A DNA stretch of 37,459 nt, from positions 1 to 37,459 of the forward strand of contig JAUIGX010000006.1 of NCBI GenBank assembly GCA_030432435.1, given 5' to 3'. Positions 14,090 through 22,751 of the stretch are shown here, one piece after another (position 1 is the first letter of the stretch; each line of letters begins with the position of its first letter). Source of the DNA: Alphaproteobacteria bacterium. Its GTDB lineage: Bacteria; Pseudomonadota; Alphaproteobacteria; Rhodospirillales; Rhodospirillaceae. The position numbers and the translations under genes were made by a program. Below the pieces are notes generated by a model. The model ran no database searches, was not told the origin of the DNA, and saw only the letters and a program-made list of their open reading frames with translations.

Positions 14090-14782
14090 ATGACCACCGG
14101 GCCAAAAGTCTTAATTGTTGATGACGAGCCGCAAATCCGCCGCTTCCTGCGCGCAAGTTTGCAGAGCCATGACTACGACCTGCTGGAAGCCGAAAACGGC
14201 AAGGAAGCAGTGAAGGCCTGTACCGTTCAAAAGCCCGACTTGATGATTCTGGATTTGGGCCTACCGGACATGGACGGCCTTGACGTTATTAAATCGGTCC
14301 GCGAGTGGAGCGCCGTGCCGATTATTGTCCTTTCGATCCGCTCGGACGATGCCGACAAAATCGAGGCTTTGGACCGGGGCGCAAACGACTACGTCACCAA
14401 GCCCTTCAGCATGGGAGAATTGCTGGCGCGGATGCGCGCCGCCCTGCGGCAAGGTCACGGCGCAAACGGCGAAGCCGAGCCGGTGCTAAACGCGGGTGAC
14501 CTTTCCATCGACATGAGCAAAAGGTTGGTGAGTCGCTCTGGAACGCCCGTGAAACTGTCGCGCAAGGAATATGATCTCCTGAAAATTCTCGCGACCCACC
14601 CGGACAAGGTGATTACCCATCAGCAGCTTTTGAAAGAAGTATGGGGGCCGGGCTATGTGGAAGAAACGCAGTACCTGCGCGTATACATCGGACAACTGCG
14701 TCAGAAACTGGAACGCGACCCGGCCGAGCCCGCGCACCTGATCACCGAACCGGGCGTGGGATACCGGTTGAGGGTGGGGTGA
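14090..14782 (+). CDS. KdpE-like OmpR-family response regulator
   Basis: A 230-residue response regulator. The receiver domain has the acidic pair in LIVDDEPQ, the phospho-acceptor D55 in MILDLGLPD, and the conserved Lys in DYVTKPFS. The C-terminal winged helix includes LSRKEYDLLKILATHPDKVI, KEVWGPGYVEETQYLRVYIGQLRQK in separate pieces, and ends PGVGYRLRVG. Closest in style to KdpE. The start at 14090 removes 12 residues that overlap the kinase gene. It is the partner of the kinase directly upstream; its target genes are not evident in this window. Confidence 0.92.
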   Translation: MTTGPKVLIVDDEPQIRRFLRASLQSHDYDLLEAENGKEAVKACTVQKPDLMILDLGLPDMDGLDVIKSVREWSAVPIIVLSIRSDDADKIEALDRGANDYVTKPFSMGELLARMRAALRQGHGANGEAEPVLNAGDLSIDMSKRLVSRSGTPVKLSRKEYDLLKILATHPDKVITHQQLLKEVWGPGYVEETQYLRVYIGQLRQKLERDPAEPAHLITEPGVGYRLRVG

Positions 14783-14992
14783 AAAAGTCTCTCTGAAAAA
14801 ACACCTGCGCCATCAGCGATACACAATTAAGCACACAATCTTTGGTGCAGTGCAGCCTGCCGCAATTTAGCCATCGTTACGCGTTGGAATGCATAAGCTA
14901 TATGGCCGTCGCGAACCCGAAGTGATTGGGTTGAACGGAAAAACCGCGGCCTACATTGCTATAGCTTTTTTACCTCTTGCAGGGAGGCATTG

Positions 14993-15451
14993 ATGCGCAC
15001 CCTCACCCGTACATTCACCGTCGCGCTTTTTGTAAGCGCACTGACTACGGTCGCGACCGGCACGACCGGATCGGTCGTCGGTTCGGCAGCCTATGCGGCC
15101 AGCAGCAACGCGCCAGCGCCAGAATTGCAGGCGTATCCGGGCGTAGTCGCCCTGTCCGAAGACAAGCCAGGCGAATGGACTTATAAGAAATTTCCCGGCA
15201 ATGGGCGTCTGTATGTTTCCGACCGCGACCCCCCGGGCAAATCACTATGTGTAGACGACTGTGCCCTCGCCTGGCCGCCGCTTCTGGCGGATGAAACCGA
15301 CGAGCCTATTGGTCATTGGACGGTCATCGAGAGAGACAGCGGAACGCGGCAATGGGCATATAAGGGTAAGCCTGCCTACACGAGGTTCCATAATTCGCCG
15401 GCCCAGCCCAGCGGCAACGACACTGGCGGATTCAGGTTTTTGGAACCCTAG
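14993..15451 (+). CDS. Secreted Lipoprotein_15-family repeat protein
   Basis: A 152-residue exported protein. Start ATG 14993 has GGAGG five bases upstream. A signal peptide is clear (MRTLTRTFTVALFVSALTTV onward, ending near AYAASS). The mature part has the family's repeated pattern: a GRLYVSDRD strand, then CVDDCALAWPPLLAD with two cysteines, then WTVIERDSGTRQWAYKGKPAY, and GNDTGGFRFLEP. This family (secreted repeat of unknown function, PF03640 type) is common in bacterial envelopes and has no known reaction. It stands alone, convergent with the next gene. Confidence 0.85.
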   Translation: MRTLTRTFTVALFVSALTTVATGTTGSVVGSAAYAASSNAPAPELQAYPGVVALSEDKPGEWTYKKFPGNGRLYVSDRDPPGKSLCVDDCALAWPPLLADETDEPIGHWTVIERDSGTRQWAYKGKPAYTRFHNSPAQPSGNDTGGFRFLEP

Positions 15452-15494
15452 CTTAGAGTTCGCGCCGAGCACCGTGCCGGAGATTGCCGCACGC

Positions 15495-15983
15495 CTACGG
15501 CGGCGCGGGCGGCGCAGCTGTGTGTGCAGATGATAAAGCTGCCGAGAGCTTGTTCTTAAAACCTTCGACGTTATCGACCAGCCGGAGCGAAACCGGCGAC
15601 CCCCCGGTGCCGATAAGTTCGAGAGTACCGTAGCCAAGCACGCGGCCAATTAACCCCTGCTGAAGTTTTATATTTTCGATTTTTCCGAGTAGCTGCTCGT
15701 GAGTATTGCGAACGATAAGTCCGGTTTTATAGATCACGCGGCGATTGGTGATGACCATCTCGGTGGTTCTGAGGCGTATCCAATCCCATATTAGCGCAAT
15801 CATGACGACCAGGCAGAGCGCCCCGGGAAGGATGATGCCGACAGCACTGCCGAAGACAGCCAACAAAACGGTGATGAGCAGAATAAGGGGCACTACATTG
15901 AAGAAGGTGATCCAGTGCAGCTGACCGGCGTGAACAATCTCCTCGCCGGGATTAAGCTGTGAACTGGCGTAGCCGTTTCGCAT
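15495..15983 (-). CDS. Membrane protein with bacterial PH domain (DUF304/bPH_2 type)
   Basis: A 162-residue membrane protein. It opens with LNPGEEIVHAGQLHWI, a common beginning for this family, then two adjacent membrane helices (about residues 25-70). The cytoplasmic part contains TTEMVITNRRVIYKTGLI, QLLGKIENIKLQQGLIGRVLGYGTLELIGTGGSP in pieces, and VDNVEGFKNKL, which define the bacterial pleckstrin-homology domain. The C-terminal tail is Ala/Pro-rich. Function is unknown; members are thought to be membrane-associated stress or scaffold proteins. Confidence 0.85.
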   Translation of the reverse strand: MRNGYASSQLNPGEEIVHAGQLHWITFFNVVPLILLITVLLAVFGSAVGIILPGALCLVVMIALIWDWIRLRTTEMVITNRRVIYKTGLIVRNTHEQLLGKIENIKLQQGLIGRVLGYGTLELIGTGGSPVSLRLVDNVEGFKNKLSAALSSAHTAAPPAPP

Positions 15984-16104
15984 AGTACTCCCTTATTTTT
16001 TGCGCAGGTACGTTCGCCCGGCGCCTTTGCCCCCATTGCCCAAGGGGGGCGCCTCTTCGTACGCGCCTAGCGGCGCATCACAACGTGAAGTGACGGGCGG
16101 CGCA

Positions 16105-17286
16105 TCACGCTGCGGCATCGAGCGAGTCTAGATCGTCAATCGCCGTGCACATGCGTTCGATCATCGCCAGCGACGTCTCGTCCGTTTGCATGGCGGGGAG
16201 ATGCCCGGTGGGACACAAAGTCGGCGTCCAGTTCATAAGGCCATGCAACACCTGCTGGCGATACAGGGTCCAGCTATCCTCGGCGCCAAACGTCTGACCT
16301 GAGATGCTTTGAAGCTGATCGAGATACCCGGCGAGCAAATCACGCTCCCACGCTCGGCGATCCTCAACGCGAAGCGCCGTAGACAAGGTATAAGACACGT
16401 CACGCGCCCAGTGTCCGCGAGCGGCACATTGCCAATCGCACAATCCCATGCGCCCTGCGTTTGTTTTGTACCAGTTGCCGATATGCACATCGGAATGCAG
16501 GAATGTATGCGGCCGCTCATCGTGCACTTTGAGAGCGGCGATGGTCGCGGGCCAAATGTCTTTGCGACGAGCAATTAAGCGAGACGGTATAACGTCGGCG
16601 GCGCGGTCCAGAGTGTTTTTCGTAGACAACTCGACATTCAGCTTAGCGTTGCCGCCCAGGAACCACTTTGTATATGGCACCACCCATTTGTATTCGCCGG
16701 TAAAACGCGGGTCGTCATAAAAATGGCCGTGCACACCGGCAAGCAGGCTGAGCATACTCTCGGCCTCGGCGCGCGTGATCGACGTTCTGAAATCGCAAAA
16801 CGACGCGCCCTTGGTAGCGACCAAGTCTTCGAGCAGATGTAAACCAGCGTAGGTCTCGGTATCAAAAACCGTGTGGTAACTGTGCGGAATTTCCAAATCT
16901 AGCTGGGGGCGCAGCTGGGTATAGAAATTGCCCTCGGTGCGCACGTGCATGGTTGTGCCCGAAATCATGCGGATCTCGACCGTAGGCAATGATTTGGTGA
17001 ACAAAGTAGCAGGCAACCCTGCCCGAACGCCCACGTCATTATAGGTCAGGTGCAAACGGTGACGGGCGTGAGTCCCGGAACTGATGTGTTCGATGGTGAA
17101 ATCAGTAACCACCGCACCCTGGTGGTCCGCGCACACAACGTCTGTGAGCCATTCGGGCGTCAGCGCTTCTATATTGGACGGCACATCTCCCGCGCGCAGA
17201 GCCTTCGCGCCCGATTGCATGGCCTGATCAATATGGCGTGCGATTTGCTCTGCCTTAGTGTTTGTAAACTCGGTTCCCTCGGTCAT
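16105..17286 (-). CDS. Aminoglycoside-phosphotransferase-fold kinase (APH/ecdysteroid-kinase-like)
   Basis: A 393-residue protein with a protein-kinase-like phosphotransferase fold. The catalytic loop HSDVHIGNWY and the following metal-binding LCDWQ segment are intact. N-terminal to these are the lobes with LHLLEDLVATKGASFCDF and YKWVVPYTKWFLGG. The start at 17286 is chosen for a strong GGGGAGGGG four bases upstream; the frame continues 18 codons further. It resembles the EcKinase/CHK-like and phosphotransferase-family proteins often found in lipid- or steroid-metabolising bacteria. The substrate is unknown, and nothing nearby suggests antibiotic resistance. Confidence 0.82.
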   Translation of the reverse strand: MTEGTEFTNTKAEQIARHIDQAMQSGAKALRAGDVPSNIEALTPEWLTDVVCADHQGAVVTDFTIEHISSGTHARHRLHLTYNDVGVRAGLPATLFTKSLPTVEIRMISGTTMHVRTEGNFYTQLRPQLDLEIPHSYHTVFDTETYAGLHLLEDLVATKGASFCDFRTSITRAEAESMLSLLAGVHGHFYDDPRFTGEYKWVVPYTKWFLGGNAKLNVELSTKNTLDRAADVIPSRLIARRKDIWPATIAALKVHDERPHTFLHSDVHIGNWYKTNAGRMGLCDWQCAARGHWARDVSYTLSTALRVEDRRAWERDLLAGYLDQLQSISGQTFGAEDSWTLYRQQVLHGLMNWTPTLCPTGHLPAMQTDETSLAMIERMCTAIDDLDSLDAAA

Positions 17287-17597
17287 TCGGCCCCTCCCCA
17301 TGGCACGGTCTGGCGATGCTTTATGTACGAGGTAATACACCCCCAGCTCGGATTGGCCAAAACAACGCTTATGTCACATTCCGTTACCAAAAAGTTGGGC
17401 GAAATGAGGTGTTTTTCACCCCTGGAGCAGTTGAATTCAGCAATAAAATCATTATGTTCTGCCATGTTCGCCGCTGCGATATTGCGGTGCGATGGTTTTT
17501 ATTGCACTGCGATATATCTGCATATATTATGCGCATTATGGGGGAGCGAGTGAACTTCCCGGTCCAGCGCTCGGACCAAATTTACAGGAGTAATTTG
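17287..17597. other. Intergenic region with paired direct repeats and an AT-rich promoter zone
   Basis: This 311-base gap separates the divergent kinase gene and the small secreted-protein gene. Two near-identical 13-mers, ATTGCGGTGCGAT (17481-17493) and ATTGCACTGCGAT (17501-17513), start 20 bases apart, which is two helical turns. An AT-rich run follows (GATATATCTGCATATATTAT, 17511-17530) that could hold a -10 element for the rightward gene. No convincing ORF was found. Confidence 0.5.
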
Positions 17598-17876
17598 ATG
17601 AAAACCGTTCCGATGATTGCGACCCTTTTTGCAGCTGTAGTGGCCGTTTCCGTACCCAGCCTCGCGGCAGCTTCCAACTACAAAGACATCTGCCGCAGCA
17701 CGCGCCTGAGCGCAACCGAGCGTAAAGAATGCCGCGCTTACATGAAAGCAGCAGAGAACGATGCCCAAGAAGCCGGCATCTTCCGTTATTTCGATCACAA
17801 GATCGCAGGCCTTGAAGCCGACCCCGCGTTGCTTCCGGGCGGCGCGGCTGTGCAAGCGGCTAAAGACGCCAAATAA
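17598..17876 (+). CDS. Small secreted protein, 92 residues, unknown function
   Basis: The start ATG 17598 has AGGAG eight bases before it; an open frame continues upstream but carries no gene-like features. The protein has a clean signal peptide (MKTVPMIATLFAAVVAVSVP, cleavage near LAAAS). The mature part of about 68 residues contains two cysteines (DICRSTRLSATERKECRAYM), probably a disulfide, and a helical, charged remainder. I do not recognise a family. It is transcribed alone, ended by a strong terminator at 17907-17940. The well-formed ribosome site, promoter-like AT run and terminator suggest strong expression. Confidence 0.78.
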   Translation: MKTVPMIATLFAAVVAVSVPSLAAASNYKDICRSTRLSATERKECRAYMKAAENDAQEAGIFRYFDHKIAGLEADPALLPGGAAVQAAKDAK

Positions 17877-17906
17877 TCAGCCTATAGATTTATTTACGAT
17901 CTAGAT

Positions 17907-17940
17907 AAGCGCCGGTGGTTCATGCCACCGGCGCTTTTCG
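17907..17940 (+). terminator. Rho-independent terminator after the small secreted-protein gene
   Basis: A 12-base stem AAGCGCCGGTGG / CCACCGGCGCTT with the six-base loop TTCATG, followed by TTCG and TTTG. It lies 31 bases after the stop codon at 17876. Confidence 0.88.
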
Positions 17941-17983
17941 TTTGAGAGACCGATGCCTACGCTTTCGCCGGATCTCGCATGAA

Positions 17984-18015
17984 AAATGCCCCGCAGCGGT
18001 TTTCCGCTGCGGGGC
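17984..18015 (-). terminator. Rho-independent terminator of the sigma-factor gene
   Basis: A perfect 12-base stem GCCCCGCAGCGG / CCGCTGCGGGGC with loop TTTT. Read leftward, it is followed by ATTTTTC, a U-run. It lies about 130 bases beyond the stop of the minus-strand sigma-factor gene. Confidence 0.85.
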
Positions 18016-18144
18016 AAGTTCCACAGGCCTGCCGTTGGGGGGATGGGAGATGCAGACCCGTGGTATTGAGGGATATAAAAATATCCGCGAATACGTTGTC
18101 CTAGAAACTTTCCGGCAAGTGGCGTTCGTTTCGAGGCTGCAGCC

Positions 18145-18648
18145 CTAGGCTGCGGCCATTCCGCTCGCGTCCATCCCAAGCGCCGTCCGCAGATGAGCGC
18201 GTCCACGGCACAGACGGGACTTAACAGTTCCGACCGGCTCGCCTCGCGATTTCGCAAGGCTTTGCTGCGAGCCATCATACAATCCAAGAACCGTAATGGC
18301 CTGCCGTTCGCTCTTGGATAGCGTGCTCATTGCCGCAACGGTTTCCTTGAGAAAGATTGTATTGAGCTGGCCAGCCCGCTGCACATGAGACTGATCGCCG
18401 TCCATCATTGCCATTGAACGGCGGTCCAAAGCCTCTCGGCGTTTACCGCTGATGAAGATATTGCGCATCAACGTGAACAACCACGACTTGAGACTGGTCC
18501 CGGCTTGAAACAGCGCCTTCTTGCGCAGTGCGCGCTCGACACAATCCTGAACCAGATCGTGAGCATCATCTTCGTTCCGCGTCAGCGACCGAGCGAAGCG
18601 GGTCAAATCGGGGATCAGGTCTTGAAGATCGGTCTGAAAGGTGCTCAT
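18145..18648 (-). CDS. ECF-type RNA polymerase sigma factor
   Basis: A 167-residue sigma-70-family protein of the short extracytoplasmic-function type. Start ATG 18648 has GAGGAGG five bases upstream; the frame continues upstream without gene character. Region 2 includes DLTRFARSLTRNEDDAHDLVQD and SLKSWLFTLMRNIFIS; region 4 includes LSKSERQAITVLGLYDG and PVGTVKSRLCRGRAHLRTAL. These resemble EcfG-type general stress sigma factors, but the genes that usually accompany EcfG (phyR, nepR) are not here, so subgroup is uncertain. A terminator follows at 17984-18015. The window contains one promoter of the EcfG type, upstream of csbD. Confidence 0.9.
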   Translation of the reverse strand: MSTFQTDLQDLIPDLTRFARSLTRNEDDAHDLVQDCVERALRKKALFQAGTSLKSWLFTLMRNIFISGKRREALDRRSMAMMDGDQSHVQRAGQLNTIFLKETVAAMSTLSKSERQAITVLGLYDGSQQSLAKSRGEPVGTVKSRLCRGRAHLRTALGMDASGMAAA

Positions 18649-19006
18649 CGGAACCTCCTCTAAATTTCGGGACGCGGCGGGAGAACCGGGTATTGGCGGG
18701 GGGTTGCCTGGGACGCCGACCCTCCCGTCGCGTTTTCCGAGAAGAAGAATGGGCCGAAGGCGCGTAAAGGCGCGATGTGGAAAAGCCGCCGAACGCATAA
18801 AGAAAACATCAAGATTTCTGCGGCGGAAATGGGGCAAGAACACCCACGATTGACACGGAATCAGCAGCTATATGATTGAAATATATGCTGTTTGGCAAAA
18901 ATTAGGACGGGGTGCGTGGCCTTTTCAGCTTTGGATGCCGACGCATAAAAGCTTTGTAAGCAAATGGAGAACGGCCGACCTGGGAAAGCGTTTTAACGGT
19001 CCGCTT
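18649..19006. other. Intergenic region upstream of the sigma-factor gene
   Basis: About 360 bases with no convincing gene. An AT-rich imperfect palindrome, AGCTATAT-gattgaa-ATATATGCT, lies near 18868-18893, with TTGACA at 18850-18855 just left of it; this could be a rightward promoter or an operator. A 71-codon frame (18872-19087) begins here but has neither a ribosome site nor family resemblance. Confidence 0.4.
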
Positions 19007-19234
19007 TTAGCGGCGACGGGCGCATTCCCTCCCCATAACGAGGCCTGCAAGGCCGCCAACCGCAAACAACACAGCCGTCATGTCTAGAATCAGGCGGGCA
19101 AACTGCCCCGCATTCGGGTTCGCGGCATAAAGATCGAGGAGAACAGCGCCGATAATGGCGAGATAACAGATGTATTTAAACTGCGGCATGACACGACGAC
19201 CCCTACCCCTAGGTTTCGGTTGGTGTTCTTTCAT
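19007..19234 (-). CDS. Possible small two-helix membrane protein
   Basis: An open frame of 75 residues (60 if started at the second Met, 19189). The sequence has two hydrophobic stretches, YICYLAIIGAVLLDLYA and MTAVLFAVGGLAGLVMG, separated by a short polar hairpin and ending in ECARRR. That pattern would suit a small inner-membrane hairpin protein. Neither possible start has a good ribosome site, and I recognise no family, so it may not be a real gene. Confidence 0.42.
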   Translation of the reverse strand: MKEHQPKPRGRGRRVMPQFKYICYLAIIGAVLLDLYAANPNAGQFARLILDMTAVLFAVGGLAGLVMGRECARRR

Positions 19235-19368
19235 TTTGGTGTTCGGCTTCTTATCGCGAGCCGAATAAGAAACGCTGCGAACCTCGCCAGGGTTGCAGGA
19301 CCGTGGCGAAAATGTGGCGCTGGGGCGCGAAATAGTCCCGCCGGCAGACGTTTTACCCGTTATTTCAC

Positions 19369-20196
19369 TCAGGTAGATGCCGCCGCCTGCTTACGTTTTT
19401 CCCGTCCGCGTTTGGTCTGACGGCGAAACAACTCGTTCGGCCACAGCCGGGCAAGGCGCAGATACAGCAACGAGGCGGACTCGGCGACGACGATCTCGCG
19501 GCGGCGCTTGGCCAGCCCCTCAACCACTTTCGGGATGACGGCTTCCAACTGCAAACCGGATTGCATCAAGTTGTCGGCTTTTCCGTAAGGGGTGCCGTCG
19601 CCGGTCAAAGCGTTCTTGGACACATCAGTTTGAATGGCGCCGAAAATCAGGGTAGTCACGTCGATATTGTGACCGAATATTTCGATCCGCAAAGAATCGA
19701 AAAAGCCATGAACGGCGTGTTTGGCCGCGCAATACGCTGTGCGATTCCAGACCCCGTAGCGGCCGGAGACAGATGACGTAACCACAATATATCCGGATCG
19801 CTGTTCGATCATGGACGGCAAAACAATCTTCGTCAGAGCAACGGCCGCAAAGTAGTTCACCTCCATAACCTGACGGTCCACGGACAACGCCGTGTCCTTG
19901 CCGAGAGAGCGCTGACTGACACCAGCGTTATTGATGAGAACATCGACGCGACCGAACTTGGCCATGATCTGACCGAACGCCGCAGCGCGCGCAGTCTCGT
20001 TGGTCACATCAAAGGGAACGCTCAGAGTATCGCCCGGCCCGGCAGCGGCACAGGCGGCTTTAACCCGCTCCAATTCGTCGGCGCGGCGCGCGGACACCAC
20101 GAGGTGTGCGCCTTCGGCGGCCAGAGCCATCGCAAGGCCCTCGCCAATCCCGGCGGATGCCCCTGTGATCCAGATAACTTGGTCCTTAAACCGCAT
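19369..20196 (-). CDS. Short-chain dehydrogenase/reductase (SDR family)
   Basis: A 275-residue classical SDR. The NAD(P)-binding motif is TGASAGIGEG near residue 11; NNAG follows at about residue 90; the catalytic Ser is in VTSSVSG and the Tyr-Lys pair in YCAAKHA. The Arg residues in SARRADE suggest NADPH preference. The C-terminal tail is basic and Arg/Lys-rich (RRQTKRGREKRKQ), resembling DHRS7-type membrane-associated members. The substrate cannot be told from sequence. It stands between unrelated genes, 71 bases beyond the end of the histidine kinase on the same strand. Confidence 0.9.
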   Translation of the reverse strand: MRFKDQVIWITGASAGIGEGLAMALAAEGAHLVVSARRADELERVKAACAAAGPGDTLSVPFDVTNETARAAAFGQIMAKFGRVDVLINNAGVSQRSLGKDTALSVDRQVMEVNYFAAVALTKIVLPSMIEQRSGYIVVTSSVSGRYGVWNRTAYCAAKHAVHGFFDSLRIEIFGHNIDVTTLIFGAIQTDVSKNALTGDGTPYGKADNLMQSGLQLEAVIPKVVEGLAKRRREIVVAESASLLYLRLARLWPNELFRRQTKRGREKRKQAAAST

Positions 20197-20267
20197 CGCG
20201 CATCTCCGCTTCTGTCAAATGCCCGCACGAGCATAACAGCTTTTGCAGCAAGGAGGATGCCGGGCGA

Positions 20268-21734
20268 CTAAGCCACCCCGGCTGCCGGCGATGCTTTAGA
20301 GGGGGCCGGGCCTGCACCCTGCGATTTCGCAGCCGGCTTCTTATCCTTATCGCCGGAAGCAACGGGGACCGGTGGAAACTTCAACGTGACGCGCAAACCG
20401 GGCGTGTTGTCTTCGAGCTTAAGGCCAAGAGCATGAGACTTTGCCACGGCCGCAACAAGACTGAGGCCAAGTCCGCTGCCGGGCGATGTGCGGCTTTCTT
20501 CCATGCGAAAGAGACGCTCGAGTACTTTGTCCTTGAAGCCGTCGGGAATCCCGGGCCCCGTGTCGGCGACAATAAATACAGGGCATCCGTCTTGCCGGGT
20601 CAGGACCGCGGTGACCGACCCCTTGTCCGTATACTTCACGGCATTGTCGATCAGGTTCGCCAGAGCCTGAGCGATCAGGTTAGGATCGCCGCGCGCGCTA
20701 AGGCCGGGCTCGAAGCGCGTGACAAAATTCACGTCCTTCTCCTCGGCAAGCGGGCCATAGAGGTCGGCAACATCCTCGGCGATTGCGTGCAGATCGACTT
20801 CCACGAAATTGCTTTTAGCCCCGGCTTCGGCCCGAGCGACCCGAAGTAGAGCAGCAAAAGTTGCGAGCAGGCTGTCGGCATCCGCGAGCGCGGCTTCGAT
20901 GAACTCCCGTTCAGATACGTCGGTGCTACGGCGCAGCGCGCTCTCCAGGCGTGAACGCAGCCGGGTCAGCGGCGTACGCAAATCATGCGCGACAGATTCG
21001 GAGACTTGCCGCATGCCTTTCATCAGACGTTCTATCTGATCAAGCATCGCGTTAATGCTGTCGGCCAGTTCTCCCATCTCGTCGTTATGACGACGGACGG
21101 GAACGCGCTGAGCAAGATCCCCCGACATGATCCGTCTGCAGGTACGGGTAATGGACTCAACACGTCCCATCACAGTCCGACTGAAAATAAACCCGCCGAA
21201 AACACCGAGAGCGAGCGTGGCAGCCAGACCTATGTTGAGTGAGTCCAGAAGCAGTTTGCGAAAGTCGCGGGCTTCACGCACATCGCGCCCCACAAGCAGG
21301 CGGATGCCCGTTTGCGGATCGAGCAACTGACGGGCACGCACGTCGGCCAAGGCGGGCTCTGCTCCGCGCAGATCGTTGATAGAGAAATTGATCCACAAAT
21401 CGTCGGTTTCGACCGGTTGCGGCCAATTGCGCAGATTCCCGGCGAGGGGCGTTCCAAGCGAGTCCACCAGCAAGTAAATGCCGTCACGGTTCACATTGGG
21501 ACTGGCCCGGCGATTAACGGCCAGGATCAAAGAGGACAGCCCACCGCTGCCGTAACTCTCACCGAGACTGGTAATCTCGGCGTTGATAGTTGCCTCCACC
21601 TGGCGCTCGGCAAACCCTGACGTCGTCCAGAACACAAAATAGAACAGGCCGCCGACGGACGCGCCAAAGACCAGCGTATAGGTCAGCGCAAGACGAAAGG
21701 TGAAACTACCGAAAATGCGCGCAAGGCGTTTCAT
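20268..21734 (-). CDS. EnvZ/QseC-type membrane sensor histidine kinase
   Basis: A 488-residue kinase. Two membrane helices (about residues 15-37 and 167-188) bracket a periplasmic sensor of about 130 residues with no recognised fold. Then come a HAMP region (RVESITRTCRRIMSGDLAQR), the phospho-accepting H250 in SVAHDLRTPLTRLR, and the ATPase domain with NLIDNAVKYTDKGS, DTGPGIPD and GSGLGLSLV. The tail is Ala/Pro/Lys-rich and probably disordered. The response regulator gene precedes it by 29 bases, so the two are cotranscribed leftward. Confidence 0.93.
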   Translation of the reverse strand: MKRLARIFGSFTFRLALTYTLVFGASVGGLFYFVFWTTSGFAERQVEATINAEITSLGESYGSGGLSSLILAVNRRASPNVNRDGIYLLVDSLGTPLAGNLRNWPQPVETDDLWINFSINDLRGAEPALADVRARQLLDPQTGIRLLVGRDVREARDFRKLLLDSLNIGLAATLALGVFGGFIFSRTVMGRVESITRTCRRIMSGDLAQRVPVRRHNDEMGELADSINAMLDQIERLMKGMRQVSESVAHDLRTPLTRLRSRLESALRRSTDVSEREFIEAALADADSLLATFAALLRVARAEAGAKSNFVEVDLHAIAEDVADLYGPLAEEKDVNFVTRFEPGLSARGDPNLIAQALANLIDNAVKYTDKGSVTAVLTRQDGCPVFIVADTGPGIPDGFKDKVLERLFRMEESRTSPGSGLGLSLVAAVAKSHALGLKLEDNTPGLRVTLKFPPVPVASGDKDKKPAAKSQGAGPAPSKASPAAGVA

Positions 21735-21763
21735 GGGCGGACTAACTTAAAGGGGCGCGACAA

Positions 21764-22447
21764 TCACGCACCGGCAGCAGGCTCCAGCTTGTAGCCTGCA
21801 CCGCGAACAGTCTGCAAAATGGGCGCGTCGAACGGTTTGTCTATTTTCTGACGCAAGCGACTGATGTGCACATCAATCACGTTGGTCTGCGGATCGAAAT
21901 GATACTCCCATACATTTTCGAGCAGCATCGTGCGCGTCACAACCTGGCCCGCATGGCGCATGAGATACTCCAGCAGGCGGAACTCGCGCGGGTGCAGATA
22001 CACGCGCTTGCCCTGACGGACGACCTTGCGCGCAAGAAGGTCCATTTCGAGATCCCCGACGCTCAAGTACGTGTTCTCTTGTGCGCCGCCCGAGCGGCGC
22101 AACAACGCCTCGATGCGCGCAAGCAATTCGGAGAATGAAAACGGTTTGACGAGATAATCGTCGCCTCCAGCCTTAAGGCCGGCGACTCGGTCATCCACCT
22201 CGCCAAGGGCGCTCAGAAACAGAACCGGCGTTGCGATATTGGATTTACGCACGGACTCAACAATTGATAACCCGTCGGGGCCCGGCAGCATGCGGTCCAC
22301 GACCATGACGTCGTAGGATTCCGATAGAGCGAGGAACAAGCCATCGCGACCATCGGCAGCGTGATCGACCGTGTAACCGCTCTCCCTCAACCCTTTAATC
22401 AGGTACTCAGCGGCTTCCTTGTCGTCCTCTATAATGAGCACGCGCAT
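21764..22447 (-). CDS. OmpR-family response regulator
   Basis: A 227-residue regulator from ATG 22447, giving the normal family beginning MRVLIIEDDKEAAEYL; upstream in-frame ATGs at 22528 and 22516 would add up to 27 residues of low-complexity sequence. Phospho-acceptor D51 lies in MVVDRMLPGPDG and the conserved Lys in DDYLVKPFSF. The winged helix contains LHPREFRLLEYLMRHAGQVV and NVIDVHISRLRQKID. It pairs with the kinase encoded downstream and is divergent from the envelope-protein genes beginning at 22752, which are plausible targets. Confidence 0.92.
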   Translation of the reverse strand: MRVLIIEDDKEAAEYLIKGLRESGYTVDHAADGRDGLFLALSESYDVMVVDRMLPGPDGLSIVESVRKSNIATPVLFLSALGEVDDRVAGLKAGGDDYLVKPFSFSELLARIEALLRRSGGAQENTYLSVGDLEMDLLARKVVRQGKRVYLHPREFRLLEYLMRHAGQVVTRTMLLENVWEYHFDPQTNVIDVHISRLRQKIDKPFDAPILQTVRGAGYKLEPAAGA

Positions 22448-22751
22448 GGCTGTGTCTGTCCGTTCCGACTGGTGTTGAGACGCAGCCCCAGTAGCAGGGA
22501 CCGACATATCTGTCATCGTGAGGGTCATTATAACGAACCTATTGAAATGCTGATGAAAAAATTAAGCGGCAAGACCGCCTTCGTTCACCACATACTGTCT
22601 CTAAACCGCGTTAAATCTCTGTTGCCGCCACATTACAAGACTGTCAGGGCAAATTCGGCGATCACGCCGGTCTCTCTCCGCGTGATTGGCCTATAGGGCC
22701 TTGTGACTTATACTTGCGGAGAAACATGAACGCGGCGAAGGGAGTCTCTCC
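22448..22751. other. Divergent regulatory region between the response regulator and an envelope-protein gene
   Basis: A gap of about 300 bases, shorter if the regulator begins at an upstream ATG. It holds a small palindrome GGCCTATAGGGCC-like element near 22687-22700 and a 5-base stem CGGCG-atca-CGCCG near 22657-22670. Either may be an operator for the divergent genes. No further gene was seen. Confidence 0.4.

Noticed and set aside
16020-16053. Hairpin-forming GGCGCC / GCCCCC / GGGGGC cluster between two minus-strand genes
   Set aside because: Stems overlap one another and no T-run follows in either direction, so it is not called as a terminator.
16105-17286. Aminoglycoside resistance gene
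   Set aside because: The kinase motif HSDVHIGNWY is shared by many phosphotransferase-fold enzymes; overall sequence and context do not resemble known resistance enzymes.
18872-19087. 71-codon plus-strand frame starting in an AT-rich palindrome
   Set aside because: No ribosome site, no family, and it overlaps the possible small membrane protein on the other strand.
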